64,000 nucleotides of DNA. It comes from Panicum virgatum (taxonomy: Eukaryota > Streptophyta > Magnoliopsida > Poales > Poaceae). Positions 52,116 through 62,432 of this stretch are shown here, one piece after another. Position 1 is the stretch's first letter, and the number at the start of each line of letters is the position of its first letter. The notes below the pieces were generated by a model that was not told the origin of the DNA, made no database searches, and was given only the letters and a program-made list of their open reading frames with translations. Position numbers and translations under genes: made by a program. Where the stretch lies: contig NC_053137.1 of NCBI RefSeq assembly GCF_016808335.1, positions 49,934,281 to 49,998,280 on the forward strand, written 5' to 3'.

Positions 52116-53105
52116 CCTTTAACATACGAGCGAGAAATTTAAAAACCGATTTCATATACACGATATCTAACAAACTCTAATAGGTGAAGATAGATCCTAA
52201 TCCCACCCGAGGATGCGTAGATATGGTTGGTTTCCATGATCCACTCCTAGCCGAGACAAAATTTCGGCAGCACCTCCCAGCTGCTCTCCAAATACACGTC
52301 ATGTCAAGGAGATTGTGTATCCGGAGAACAACAGGGAGGTGATGCTGAAACTCTGGCACGGATCGGAGTTGACCATGAAAACTAACCATATCTACGCACC
52401 CTTGGGCTGTCCAAATGACGTGGACAATTCGAAACACATACGGTTCCATATATGCAAAGAGCTGCATATTTCGAACCGTATCTCTTTCAAACGGGAGACG
52501 ACTAAGTTACGTGATCTATGGGCTTATGCCGCTCACCTATGGGCTTATGCATAACACGGAAAGAGAGGTTGCTTATGCCGCTCACCTATGGGCTTGACGA
52601 CGTGCGCGGCGTGGCCTCCTTTTTCTTGTCCTCCTCTCTCCTCCTCGTTCCAATCTAATTCCATCAATTACAACATAAGTATAGCTCAAATTTTCAATGT
52701 CATGACTCAAAAAAAATCTGCTTATTGTGTTTGCATGCCTGCCCCCTACTAGATTCACAAACAGTTGGATCTCATGGTAAATTAATATTTTTCAAGTTTT
52801 TTATTACTTTGTTCTAATGCGCCCATTTTCTTTTCATGGCATGCTATGCCCTGACCAAGTCGAGGCTGAATTCCATGTTTCCTTGCAACATTCAATTAAT
52901 TTTACATGCCTTACCACATTAATATGCTTTTTTAGTTTTTAAGCTCTTCTATTTAGTTTTTGCAAGGGATTAAATTATGGTAGGCTCTCTTAGAAGTAGA
53001 AGTAAGAGCAGGAACTATTGTTTCGAATTGGAATTGATGACTAGGATTCACCTGGAACTTATATCAAATTTGAACATCCTAAATTTCCCTGGAGCAATCC
53101 TGCTC

Positions 53106-54060
53106 TGGCACAAATTAATTATTGGAGTTGTGTATAATGGAACTGCATGACAGTTTTAAAAGAAATGGAACTGCATGACAGTTTTCAAAAAAAAATGGAA
53201 CTGCATGTAGAAGCCGAATTTCTAAGCAATCCTATCAGGTAAAGCACCTGTACACTGGAAAAATATGAAATTAAATACTGAAGCCTGCTGTTGTATTCCA
53301 CTAGTTTGTTTCACCCCCTTTCTTCTGAATCAGTGTGCTATGAAGTCTAAATATGTGGTTTTGTTTGTGGAAGCAAGTGATCCTAAAGTTCAGTTTGATG
53401 CGTACCGCGGATGGTGGCGCGGCAGTACGAGAGCCTGGGCCTGGCGGCGCTGGACCTCCTCGCGGGATGGCGTGGCAGGAGGAGCTGCGGATGGCGCCGG
53501 AGGTCAGGCGCAGGAGACGGCGGCGGGCGGCTCTCCAGCAGGGACGGGCGACGCGGGACCTCCAGCAGGGGCGGCTCCTGCGGGTCGACAGCGATGCGCG
53601 CCACGCAGCAGGAGCGGGGAGGGGCCGGGCCGATGCGCAGGGGCGGCGGCGGGGCGGGGGCGCGCCGGCGAGGCCGCGCCGGCGAGGCAGGGCCGGGGCA
53701 GGGCCGCGGTGGCGGCGCGGCGCCGGGGCGGAGGGGCGGGGCGGCGGCGGGACGGCGCTGCGCGCCACGAAGCGGCGGCGGGGCGGGGCCGGGCCGGCGC
53801 ACAGGGGCGGCGGCGGGGCGGAGCGTCCGGCGCGGCGGTGAGCGAGTGAGCGAGAGAGTGAGAGAGACTAGAGAGAGAGCGTGAGTGAGCCAGAGAGTTA
53901 ATAAGTGCACGGGAGTTCGCCGTGTGTCCGATCTAGGACACACGGCAAAGATTTTTTCCTTTTTTTGTTTTCAAATTCATCTTTGCCGTGTGCCACAGAT
54001 CTTGGCACACGGCAAACATATAAATTTCGCCGTGTGCCCAAACCTGGCCACACGGCAAAG
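53106..54060. repeat. Inner copy of a duplicated CACTA 5' region
   Basis: It starts TGGCACAAATTAATTATTGG, runs through a block with repeated GGAACTGCATGACAG, and after 53398 through a GC-rich part (GCGTACCGCGGATGGTGGCG) into an array of CACACGGCAAA motifs. The same order is found at 55111-56285. It lacks about 370 bp present in the outer copy after 53380. Confidence 0.88.
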
Positions 54061-54071
54061 ACTCCACCCAG

Positions 54072-54232
54072 ATTTGCCGAGTGCCAAAATTCCGACACTC
54101 GGCAAAGCCTCCAGCAATGCGAGTGCAAAAGTGATGGCACTCGGCACCCAGATTTGCCGAGTGTTTTGGCCAAAACACTCGGCAAAGGGCCTGTTTGCCG
54201 AGTGTTTTAGCCAAAACACTCGGCAAAGCTGT
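54072..54232. repeat. Subterminal array with a different motif (TTTGCCGAGTG)
   Basis: Here the repeated word is TTTGCCGAGTG / CACTCGGCAAA and not the CCGTGTG form used at both element ends. Two adjacent inverted pairs surround TTTTGGCCAAAA and TTTTAGCCAAAA. The change of motif marks a junction to another CACTA family or a diverged end. Confidence 0.85.
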
Positions 54233-55110
54233 CTAAAATTCAATTTTATTTTTGTTTTTAGTTTCAGCTCCTGCAAATCAAACACCTCACATATCACACA
54301 TGTCGCTCAAATATCACATATATCACATAAATATCTCAAATATCACATATATCACCAAACAAGTCCACATATCACACCTATAGTCCACAGATATCATCAC
54401 AAGTCAACAAATCAAACCAAGTCCGCCAGCAAGCTCACAAGTATCACCAAACAAGTCCATAACAAATCACCTACTCTGTAGCATGCAAACCGATACTGTA
54501 GATGTACATGCATACAGATCAGGCAACAGAAATCCATCTCACAAGACTTTTCCAGCAATTACATTGATATAAGATCCGGCAAAGCATCTTGCTGGCTACC
54601 GCGACCTTGGCTTCCTCCTTCCAGCTGGCTACCGTGACCACTACTTTCTCCTTCCCTTGGAGTATTGCCATAGTAGTTGATGGTGACGACGGGGTTGTCG
54701 TGGTTGGTGCTGGAGAAGCAGCTGACATGGGTCGCACAGTTGCTACAGAGCAGACACCCACCTAACCAGCTAATCATCTTGGAGAACTTCTTCCGTAATG
54801 TCATAGGATTTGGTGAGAACTTTGATATTTGAATGGCTCCACCAAAGCAAACACAGACAAATTTCACTTATGGATCTGAGTTTGCTGATGTAGTTGTAGG
54901 TAGAATGCGATGATTAGAAATGCATGTACAGATCTGGGGTACCGGATTCGCCCGATGTGGAGGAGGTGGTGGAGGTGGCCTCCCCACGGTCTTGGATTTG
55001 GAGGAGGCGCCTGGGAGGGGGGATAGCTGAGGCCGCATACCAGAATAACTGAGTGGTCAGACAAGGATAACTGAGTCCCAATAACAAAATAACTGAGTTG
55101 GGAGAATAAC
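54233..55110. other. Interior spacer of the CACTA element
   Basis: Repeated ATCACA words at 54285-54470 resemble the region downstream of the tnpA-like gene (45540-45620). A minus-strand open frame at 54559-54867 (102 aa) has a Ser/Gly-rich tail and no recognised domain. It may be a degraded end of a second CACTA copy. Confidence 0.4.
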
Positions 55111-56285
55111 TGGCACAAATTAATTATTGGAGTTGTGTATAATGGAACTGCATGACAGTTTTAAAAGAAATGGAACTGCATGACAGTTTTCAAAAAAAAA
55201 AGGAACTGCATGTAGAAGCCGAATTTCTAAGCAATCCTATTAGGTAAAGCACCTGTACACGTAAAAAATATGAAATTAAATACTGAAGCCTGCTGTTGTA
55301 TTTCACTAGTTTGTTTCACCCCCTTTCTTCTGAATCAGTGTGCTATGAAGTCTAAATATGTAGTTTTGTTTGTGGAAGCAAGTTCAGTGATTCAGTATCA
55401 CCTTGCTTACTGCTTGTGGGACTATATAGTTATTTCTATCTTATTAATTTGTTGCCGTATTTTATCCTCCTCGTATCTGTAAGGACAATTTCTAATATAT
55501 CTCGATTCAGATATTAGTCATTTTATTTGTTTTGCAATTATCCTCAAAATCTTTCATCTTGGATCTGGACTTTTGTTTGCCTAGCTGTGTTGGATGGCAT
55601 AGGAATGCTTAAATATACGACTTTACAGCTATATTGTGTCATGAGCTTCCTACGGTGCTTGAATATGTCTTTGTGGCGCTTTGATTTTGTCCTTGTTATG
55701 CAATTATTCAGTAATTGAAATCATAAAACAAATTTAGTTCAGAAAACAATGGGGAGAGAGATTGATGCGTACCGCGGACGGTGGCGCGGCAGTACGAGAG
55801 CCTGGGATGGCGTGGCAGGAGGGGCTGCGGATGGCACCGGAGGCCAGGCGCAGGAGACGGTGGGGGGGGGCTCTCCAGCAGCAGCGGGGCGGGGCGGGGC
55901 CGATGCGCAGGGGCGGCGGCAGGGCAGGGCCGCGGTGGCGGCGCGGCGCCAGGGCTGAGGGCTGGGGCGGCAGCGGGACGGCGCTGCGCACCACGCAGCG
56001 GCGGCGGGGCGGGGCCGGGCCGGCGCACAGGGGTGGTGGCGGGGCGGGGCCGGGCCGGCGCACAGGGGTGGCGGCGGGGCGGGGTGTCCGGTGCGGCGAT
56101 GGGGAGCGAGAGAGTGAGAGAGACCAGAGAGAGAGCGTCAGTGAGCCAAAGAGTTAATAAGTGCGCGGGAGTTCGCCGTGTGTCCGATCTAGGACACACG
56201 GCAAAGATTTTTTGCCGTGTGCCACAGATCTTGGCACACGGCAAACATATAAATTTCGTCGTGTGCCCAAACCTGGCCACACGGC
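55111..56285. repeat. Outer copy of the duplicated CACTA 5' region
   Basis: This is the partner of 53106-54060 in the same orientation. It continues into the intact terminal array and the true element end at 56626. The GC-rich part (55762-56150) is probably the promoter and leader of the minus-strand genes. Confidence 0.88.
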
Positions 56286-56600
56286 AAAATATGACGACGT
56301 CGACCGGCCGTGATCGACGGGCCACGTGGCGCTATGTTTGCCTTGTGCCTCCATGTGGTACATGGTATAGATGTAAATTCGCCGTGTGCCTAACGGAGGC
56401 ACACGGCAAAATGTGACGGCATTGACCAACCGTGATGCTCTGGCCACATTGCCCTTTGCCGTGTGCCGAGGTTAGGGCACACGGCGAAGCCTCCTTCCGC
56501 CGTGGGCTTTATTTTGGCCGTGTGTTCTGTATTTGGCCCACGACAAAGACTTTCTTCGCCGTGTGCCCGATGGTTTGCGCACGGCGAACTCTTAGGCACA
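56161..56600. repeat. Right subterminal motif array of the CACTA element
   Basis: Copies of TTTGCCGTGTGCC and its complement lie in both orientations up to the terminus, matching the left array. Motif form is CCGTGTG throughout, unlike the inner array at 54072-54232. Confidence 0.88.
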
Positions 56601-56693
56601 TGGCGATTTACCGGTTTCCTGTGGTGGTAACCGGCACAAACGGGACAGTTGCAATGCAATACAGAAACTCAGAGCCGACGCACTCCAGAACAG

Positions 56694-56770
56694 TTTTTTT
56701 TTTTTGGGCGAAGATACAAGAGGCTTGTATTAATTGGATAACTGGATATATCCATGCAATTCGGTAATAA
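56694..56770 (-). mobile_element. LINE-like 3' tail in reverse orientation
   Basis: A run of T (56694-56705) followed by GGGCGAAGATACAAGAGGC reads on the minus strand as a sequence ending in a poly-A tail, as in plant LINE or SINE 3' ends. Only the tail is evident. Confidence 0.35.
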
Positions 56771-59700
56771 ATAAAACATTGCAAGCATAGCCAAGCATCT
56801 GGTCGGTGATTCGCGAGAACATATGCATTACTTAGAATCTTACAAAAGGAGAAAGAGAGAGAATACGAAGACACCTTCTTCTTAGCAACAAGTTGTATCA
56901 TCGCACCTCGAGGAAATGCAGATGCACATGCTCTACTATTTTGATCCCAATAATGACGACCTGCTACTAGCTAATGCCTAAACGATCAATCCCCAATTAG
57001 AGAGACATGATAAAAGGTAGTAGTACAATGCCAAACAAAAAAACAAGAGCAATTAGTAGAAACCATCACCATGCATGGAGTGATGGAGAGGAAAGCTAAC
57101 GGAAGGTACTTGAGCTGTGAGAAAATGCCTGGCTTTCCCATGTATGCCGCCGATCGACCGAGACCATCACCGCCGGTTAGCTAGCTAGCTTCGTTCTTCA
57201 ACCTTTAGCCGTCTGCGATCACCACCAGAACTCCCCCTCCATCCCTTGGCCTGCCACGCCGGGGACCATCACCGTCGTCCCCCGTAGGCCGCCGCATCCT
57301 ACTTCCTACACGCCGGACGGGAACGGAGACAGATCATCACCGCCCGCCGGCCGGAACGGCCTCCCGGATCCGGTGGCGGCGACGAGCGGCCGTCGCTATG
57401 CACGGGAGGCGGCGCCTCCTGCACCTCGCCGGAGAGGCTGGGCGAGAGAGAGCTACGAGCGGCGCACGCCATCCCTGCCCATGTCGCAGCTGGGCTAGCT
57501 AGCTAGCTACAAATGTAAAGACACCCACGCTAGCTCGAGGTAGTACCTAAGTGGGGATGCCCGAGAGGCTGGGCGAGAGAGAGCTACGCCGGGAGAGGAG
57601 GATGGAGAAGAAAGGTTTGAGATGCTAGCTGCTGCTGCCCTTGGCCTCGGAATATTTCAGGGGCTTTTAAGGACGGGGCAGGAGAGCGGAAGAGGCGCCG
57701 GGTCAGGAGATCTCCACCCCGCCCCGAGACCATCCGCGCGCGCGGTTGCGCCCCGGCACGGCCTGCACGGGCATGTCCTGCGCTGCGCGCGTCGCGGGAT
57801 CCGCGCCCCAACCGCAACGGGCGCGTCGGTGTCGAACGGACCAGACCAGCTTGCCTGTACCCCCGGCTCCCTTGGCGTGGCAGTCTGGCAGCCGGCGTAC
57901 ACCGGCCGTGCGCGTGAAATTCCTCGCCGGCCGGCACCCCAACGGCCACGCGCGCCTGCCAGCCAACGACGACGCGCACGTAGACCGCGCGCGGCGCGCT
58001 GCACGGACGCCGATGGCAGCAGCGGCTGCTTTAATTTCGGTGCCAGGATTTTTTTTCTCCTCTCTGGAAAAAGGTTTCGCTGCCGAGATTAAAGAGAGAG
58101 AGGTTGATCAGGCAATGCATGCCCACATCAAAGAGAGACGACGAGGGACGAGGGGTCCTTTTTTTCCACAGTGAAAGGGAGGGGAGGGGCTTTCTTCTGC
58201 CGGAGGTGACTTTGGTTTATGCTCCTCGAAATCTTTGTCCTGCAAAGCGTGGAGCGACACGCATGGGCGCTCGGCCGTACGCCGGTCCGGGCACCGGGGC
58301 CGGGGCAGTGGGGAGGCGCAACCACTACCACGCAGTATCATGATCACGCTTCTTTTGATCCCTCTGACTCTGAGGTTTGTCAGGGCCGGGGATCTTTATT
58401 CTTTGGCTGCACAGCACAAGCAAGCAATTTTCGGTCATTCTTGAATCTTACTGGCGACTCGTGAGAGTCATATTATCTTGTTTGGCACGGCTTCGGCAGT
58501 AGAAGCTGGTGCGATTGCACTAGTAGGCAGCAGAAGCTGCAGATCTCTCATCGGTTTCTCCCTCAAGCTGGGCATTACGCGGTGATTTATGGACTATGGA
58601 GTGTGTGTCATAGGGCTACTGGGCCAGTGAAAAGGGGGGGGGGGATCAACCACACAGCGATGGTATACTCAAAGCTAGACAAGTGAGCAGTGTGCTTTTC
58701 GTGTGACCTTTTCAGAAGGATGCCTAAAATGGGAGTGCATCTTTCGTGGTTCTTTGTTAAGAAAAAAAGAAACAGAGGTGAACTTTGTGCAAAAGGACGA
58801 TCACCGCGTGGTCCACCACCGGGCACAGCATCAACGCCGCGACAAGGCCGAGCCGGAGCGATCCATACATCGGCGCGGCGGTGCTGCACCTGCACCCCGC
58901 CACCCACGTCCGCCCCGGACCACCACTCCCTCCTCCGCCTCTGCCGCGCGCCACATGCCTCCCGGTGGTGGTGGGCGCCGTGCCGGTCGGGTTCCGGCCC
59001 GGTGCTCCGCTTCCGCGGCGCCGCCCCGGCCCCGGGCGCACGGGGGGCAGGGGCACCCACCCGTGTGTTCCGTCTCGCGGCGCGCGCGGATACCCGTGGC
59101 GTAGGTTGGGGGGACCCGGGCCCCGGCGCCTCACGTGCGGGTCTCGCGGGGGGGTGTTCTTCCCGGGGAACGAATCCCGCGCGCGACATCGGCCCGGCTC
59201 TTGCGCCGATGCCGCGCCCGTCCGCGGCGGCTTCTATTCCGTTCGGAGCATTCACCGCCGCGCGCCGATCTCGATGCCGCCTCCGACTCAGCGTCAGCGA
59301 GCGACGACCCCCCCCCCCCCTACTCCCGGCCACCCTGGAGTAGCCCGGCCCCTTCTTGCTTGGATTCTCTAGGCCGACGACCTTGATTTGATGGGTCTGG
59401 TTGATCTCCATGCGACGGAATGGAAGGCGAGGCATCTCCTTCCTTTTCGAGTGGGAAAACAGGTTCTCTGTCAGAAGACTGCGAGGAATCGGTGCGACGA
59501 GTGCGACTACGTGTGCGGCAGGTTGACATGGGTGGCGTGTGTGGTGGTGACACTGACGGGACAGGACGGCCCGTCGTAGCCAGGACTCCCGCGCATGTGG
59601 CCCGGCAAGGCACAATGTGCCGGCCCACGCTGGAGAGCAAGGGTCCCCGGCCAGAACCACACGTGCAAGTTTCCCTGCATGTGGCTCGTCCGTGCTTTTA

Positions 59701-59780
59701 TCCGAGGCGCTGCCTGCGACTCTGCATGGGAGAAGAGGGCTGAACTGCAAACTTTCGTGTTCAGAGCATTGCATTGTCTA
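56771..59780. other. GC-rich region without a supportable gene
   Basis: The part to about 57600 has repeated CCATCACCG words and two copies of a block with GAGAGGCTGGGCGAGAGAG (57432 and 57561). From 57600 to 59400 there are long overlapping ORFs on both strands (up to 388 codons), but all are Pro/Arg/Ala-rich with no conserved motif, as expected by chance at this GC content. Monomer runs lie at 58626-58640 (G-rich) and 59310-59320 (C-rich). It may include degraded gene or UTR fragments that I cannot name. Confidence 0.35.
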
Positions 59781-61051
59781 AGGGAGTAGGGTGAGTAAGC
59801 AGCGCCTACCAGGCTAAGCTTTCGTCGAAAAGGCGTCACTGCTTCCTTTTCGGCGCCCGCCCTTTATTTAGATGTTGGGGCAAGGCAAGCCCAAGGAAAG
59901 TCTAGGTTGGTGCTCCATCTCGGCCGGCATCCAGCTCTCGAGAGGGTGTGGTCCTTGAGCGAACTAGTCATGTGCTGTGTTGCCCCAACGCAGGGGCATT
60001 TGGTGAGGAGCTACGGTCCGGTGGTTGACAAGCCACTGATCGGAGGCGACTGGACTGGAGTGCTTTCATCAAATGATGCATGTGGGCTGAGCCATTCCCA
60101 TCCCAAGTGGTGGCCCGATTCGGCCTGGCCTGGTCGGAAAGAGATTCTAAATCTCGAATATGCGCACCGAGAATAGATATCTATGTTAGCTAGCGGGGGC
60201 GGGCTTTCCCCTGGTAGTCCCGCTGCGTCCTCTGACAGTCCGTCTCGTCTCATCTTTCTTTGGCTATACTTGTAGCCAGCCATATTAGCTCCACATTCCA
60301 CCCTTTTTTATTTTTACGAAAAAGGCAGTCATCAGTCGCCCCCTTTCCTATTTAGCTTTGCTTGCTGCCTATTATGAGAATAGGTCCCGGTTCAAGCGGC
60401 CCGCCTTTCATCATCATCTATACCAGCTGCCACGCACGATCCCATAGGAACGATTTCATCGCCCTAAGAAGCAGAACGCGCCATCACCTACAGCCCTTTC
60501 CTCTGCCGGGGACTTTCACGAAATGAAAACGGGCGGCATCATCGTATGCTCGACATTAGTTGCCCTGGTGTATATCCCGGAGTACTCCTATGGCCGATCT
60601 GTCACCCATACATGAAGGCCTTGGCCCCGTCCCGTGTGGAGCCCCCCTTACGGCACGGCTTAGTCAGTTATTTTCTTTTGTCAGAGTGGATTCGGACCGC
60701 CACTTCTCTGAAAGCATGGTTCTTGCCTCCCTCTCTCCTCCCTCCTTGGAGCTCGTCCATTCGTTGGGTGATCCCTTGCTCTCACGTTCGAGTGTTTGCT
60801 CGTCGTTTAGGCCGGTGAGTGACATTTTTGCTCATTGCAGTCACCTCCGGGGTTCTTCGCACCTGGGTAGTACCAGGACCCTTGTGCCCCGGACTGCACT
60901 GCCCGCCCTATGACCCAAAACTCAAAACGAGCCTTGCGACGAGACGCGGACATTCCTCATGCTGCGGTTCCCTCCGGTCCGTTCCCGGGTTGGGTTAGGG
61001 GAAGATCCGAGCGATTGCCTTCGCGGATCCAAACGTGCTCACAAGGCGCAC

Positions 61052-61132
61052 AATAAGAATAAGACCAATAGAGACTTCATAAGAGACCATTTGAGCTGCA
61101 GATCGTAATGCTCCTAGAAAGGCATATTTCGA
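61052..61132 (-). pseudogene. nad1: nad1 exon 2 (NADH dehydrogenase subunit 1), within NUMT
   Basis: The minus strand encodes [20 protein letters not shown] followed by SIGLILI, the short second exon of mitochondrial nad1, part of respiratory complex I. It is followed by GTGCG, the group II intron 5' consensus. In mitochondria this exon is joined to exon 1 by trans-splicing. In nuclear DNA it should not function. Exact borders could shift by one or two bases. Confidence 0.9.
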
Positions 61133-61180
61133 ATATAGAGGACGTTCCCAACAATCCACGAGAATATCATACCCAACTAT

Positions 61181-61227
61181 GAACCGTACGAGCACATCCT
61201 CTGTCACCCCCACCGCGCTTACGGCTC
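61181..61227 (-). ncRNA. Group II intron domain V-like hairpin (3' half of a trans-split nad1 intron)
   Basis: On the minus strand the stretch starts GAGCCGTAAGCGCGG and ends GCTCGTACGGTTC. The outer arms GAGCCGTA / TACGGTTC pair as in group II domain V. It lies about 50 nt upstream of nad1 exon 2, where the 3' half of the trans-spliced first intron is expected. The hairpin is longer than a canonical domain V. Confidence 0.6.
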
Positions 61228-62081
61228 TATACCCCAACCCAACTTGCTCTGGCCCTGGGTCCTCCCGCATCTCTTCCTCGGTAAGCGGACCGTGGAAGCT
61301 GGGGGGTATCCGCTTGGGACTGATAGGAAACAGCATATCTTTTTTTTCCCTCCTGACCCCTAAAAAAAATCTAGTTGCAGTCCGGTCGCGTCGGAGACAT
61401 CCTTATCAGATTTTGAGGCTTCGTCGTCCGGCTCCTCCAAAATTATGTTAGGATCGGCTGGCTCATCCTTATCATCCGAAAATAAAACAGAGACAAAACA
61501 GATTTGTTTCAATGACATATCTAATCAGACTTAAATTGATGTCGAAGACACGATCATTCACATCAATTTCTGCAGGCAGGAAGGGCGCGGAAGCTACCGT
61601 TTAACGAATGCAATGCAAGCAAGGTAGCTTGCTTACTCTCCATCTAGCGTGCGTTGGCGGCAAGGAAAGAGGCATTGGAAAGACTAGACCATACACATTA
61701 ATTAGTACAAGAAAGAGGCATTCGGGAAGCGACTAGTCGCTTCTGGCGAAGCTTAACAAAGGCCGACTACTACATAGAGACAACTACCAGTCATGAGCGA
61801 TAGTAAAGCTGTCTGAGGCAGAAGCAGTCGCTTGACGGACGAAGCCGAACCGATACGATAGGCGGGCGAAGTGAGCGAGACCAAGACGGGCCAGACGTGG
61901 AGTGGCGAAGGGGGCCTACTATACGTATACGTGATTAGTAAGCGGTTCATCGAACGAAAAAGAAAAAGAGAACTATTGAACAGTGTGATTGATCAGACAA
62001 GTACCAAGGAGCAAGAAAACGTATGCGCTTTAGCAAGGGATGAGCGCTCAATCCGTTGCTTGTTCTTTCGGTAGCCTTCTT

Positions 62082-62432
62082 TCATTTCCGAATTTGCTTG
62101 CGAGCAGTCCTTGCATTAGTATGAGTTCGTTGACCGCGTAATGGCGATCCATCTTGATGACGAATTCCACGATAACGAGAAATAGAAATTAATCGTTCGA
62201 TGTCTGCTCGTTCCCCCCTCTTCAATTCCCAATGAACAACATGATCTTGAGCTATCATTTTTTCAATTTGGTCGATCTGATACTTAGTTAACTCATTCAT
62301 CTTGATGTTCCCACTGATACCTAATTGATAACGAAGCTGAATGGCTTTTTTCGGTCCAATTCCATCCATTTTTGTTGAGGCAATTCTGACTTGTTCATCG
62401 GGAAGTGATCTAGCTCCTGAGATATATGACAT
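62082..62432 (-). pseudogene. rps13: Mitochondrial ribosomal protein S13 (rps13), intact frame within NUMT
   Basis: The frame encodes 116 aa from ATG at 62432 to TAG at 62082-62084, the usual size of grass mitochondrial S13. Landmarks are MSYISGARSLPDEQV, KMDGIGPKKAIQLRYQLG, DVVHWELKRG-like HVVHWELKRGERADIERL, and the basic tail GIRHQDGSPLRGQRTHTNAR. It lies about 0.95 kb upstream of nad1 exon 2, as in grass mitochondria. No stop or frameshift is present, so the insertion is recent or still evolving slowly. In the nucleus it lacks a promoter and a targeting signal, hence the pseudogene call. Confidence 0.9.

Larger units (their letters stand above)
44889..56626 (-). mobile_element. CACTA (En/Spm-type) element, 11.7 kb, with 3-bp TSD
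   Basis: The right end on the minus strand is CACCACAGGAAACCGG and the left end is CACCACCGGATTTCC, variants of the CACTACA(A/G)GAAA terminus. The target duplication is GTA at 44886-44888 and 56627-56629. Both ends carry dense arrays of TTCGCCGTGTG / CACACGGCGAA motifs in both orientations, the expected TnpA binding sites. Two genes lie on the minus strand in the usual order: a tnpD-like transposase (48630-52115) and a tnpA-like gene (45658-48462). The 5' side (right) holds two copies of a GC-rich leader region, so the element is rearranged or composite. Positions 52116-53105 hold no recognised coding sequence. Confidence 0.9.

Noticed and set aside
57584..59774. Several ORFs of 115 to 388 codons on both strands
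   Set aside because: Open frames in all directions at very high GC, Pro/Arg/Ala-rich and without motifs; chance ORFs are the simplest reading.
61179..61451. 90-codon + strand ORF in the mitochondrial block
   Set aside because: It is antisense to the trans-intron part next to nad1 exon 2 and has no recognisable content.
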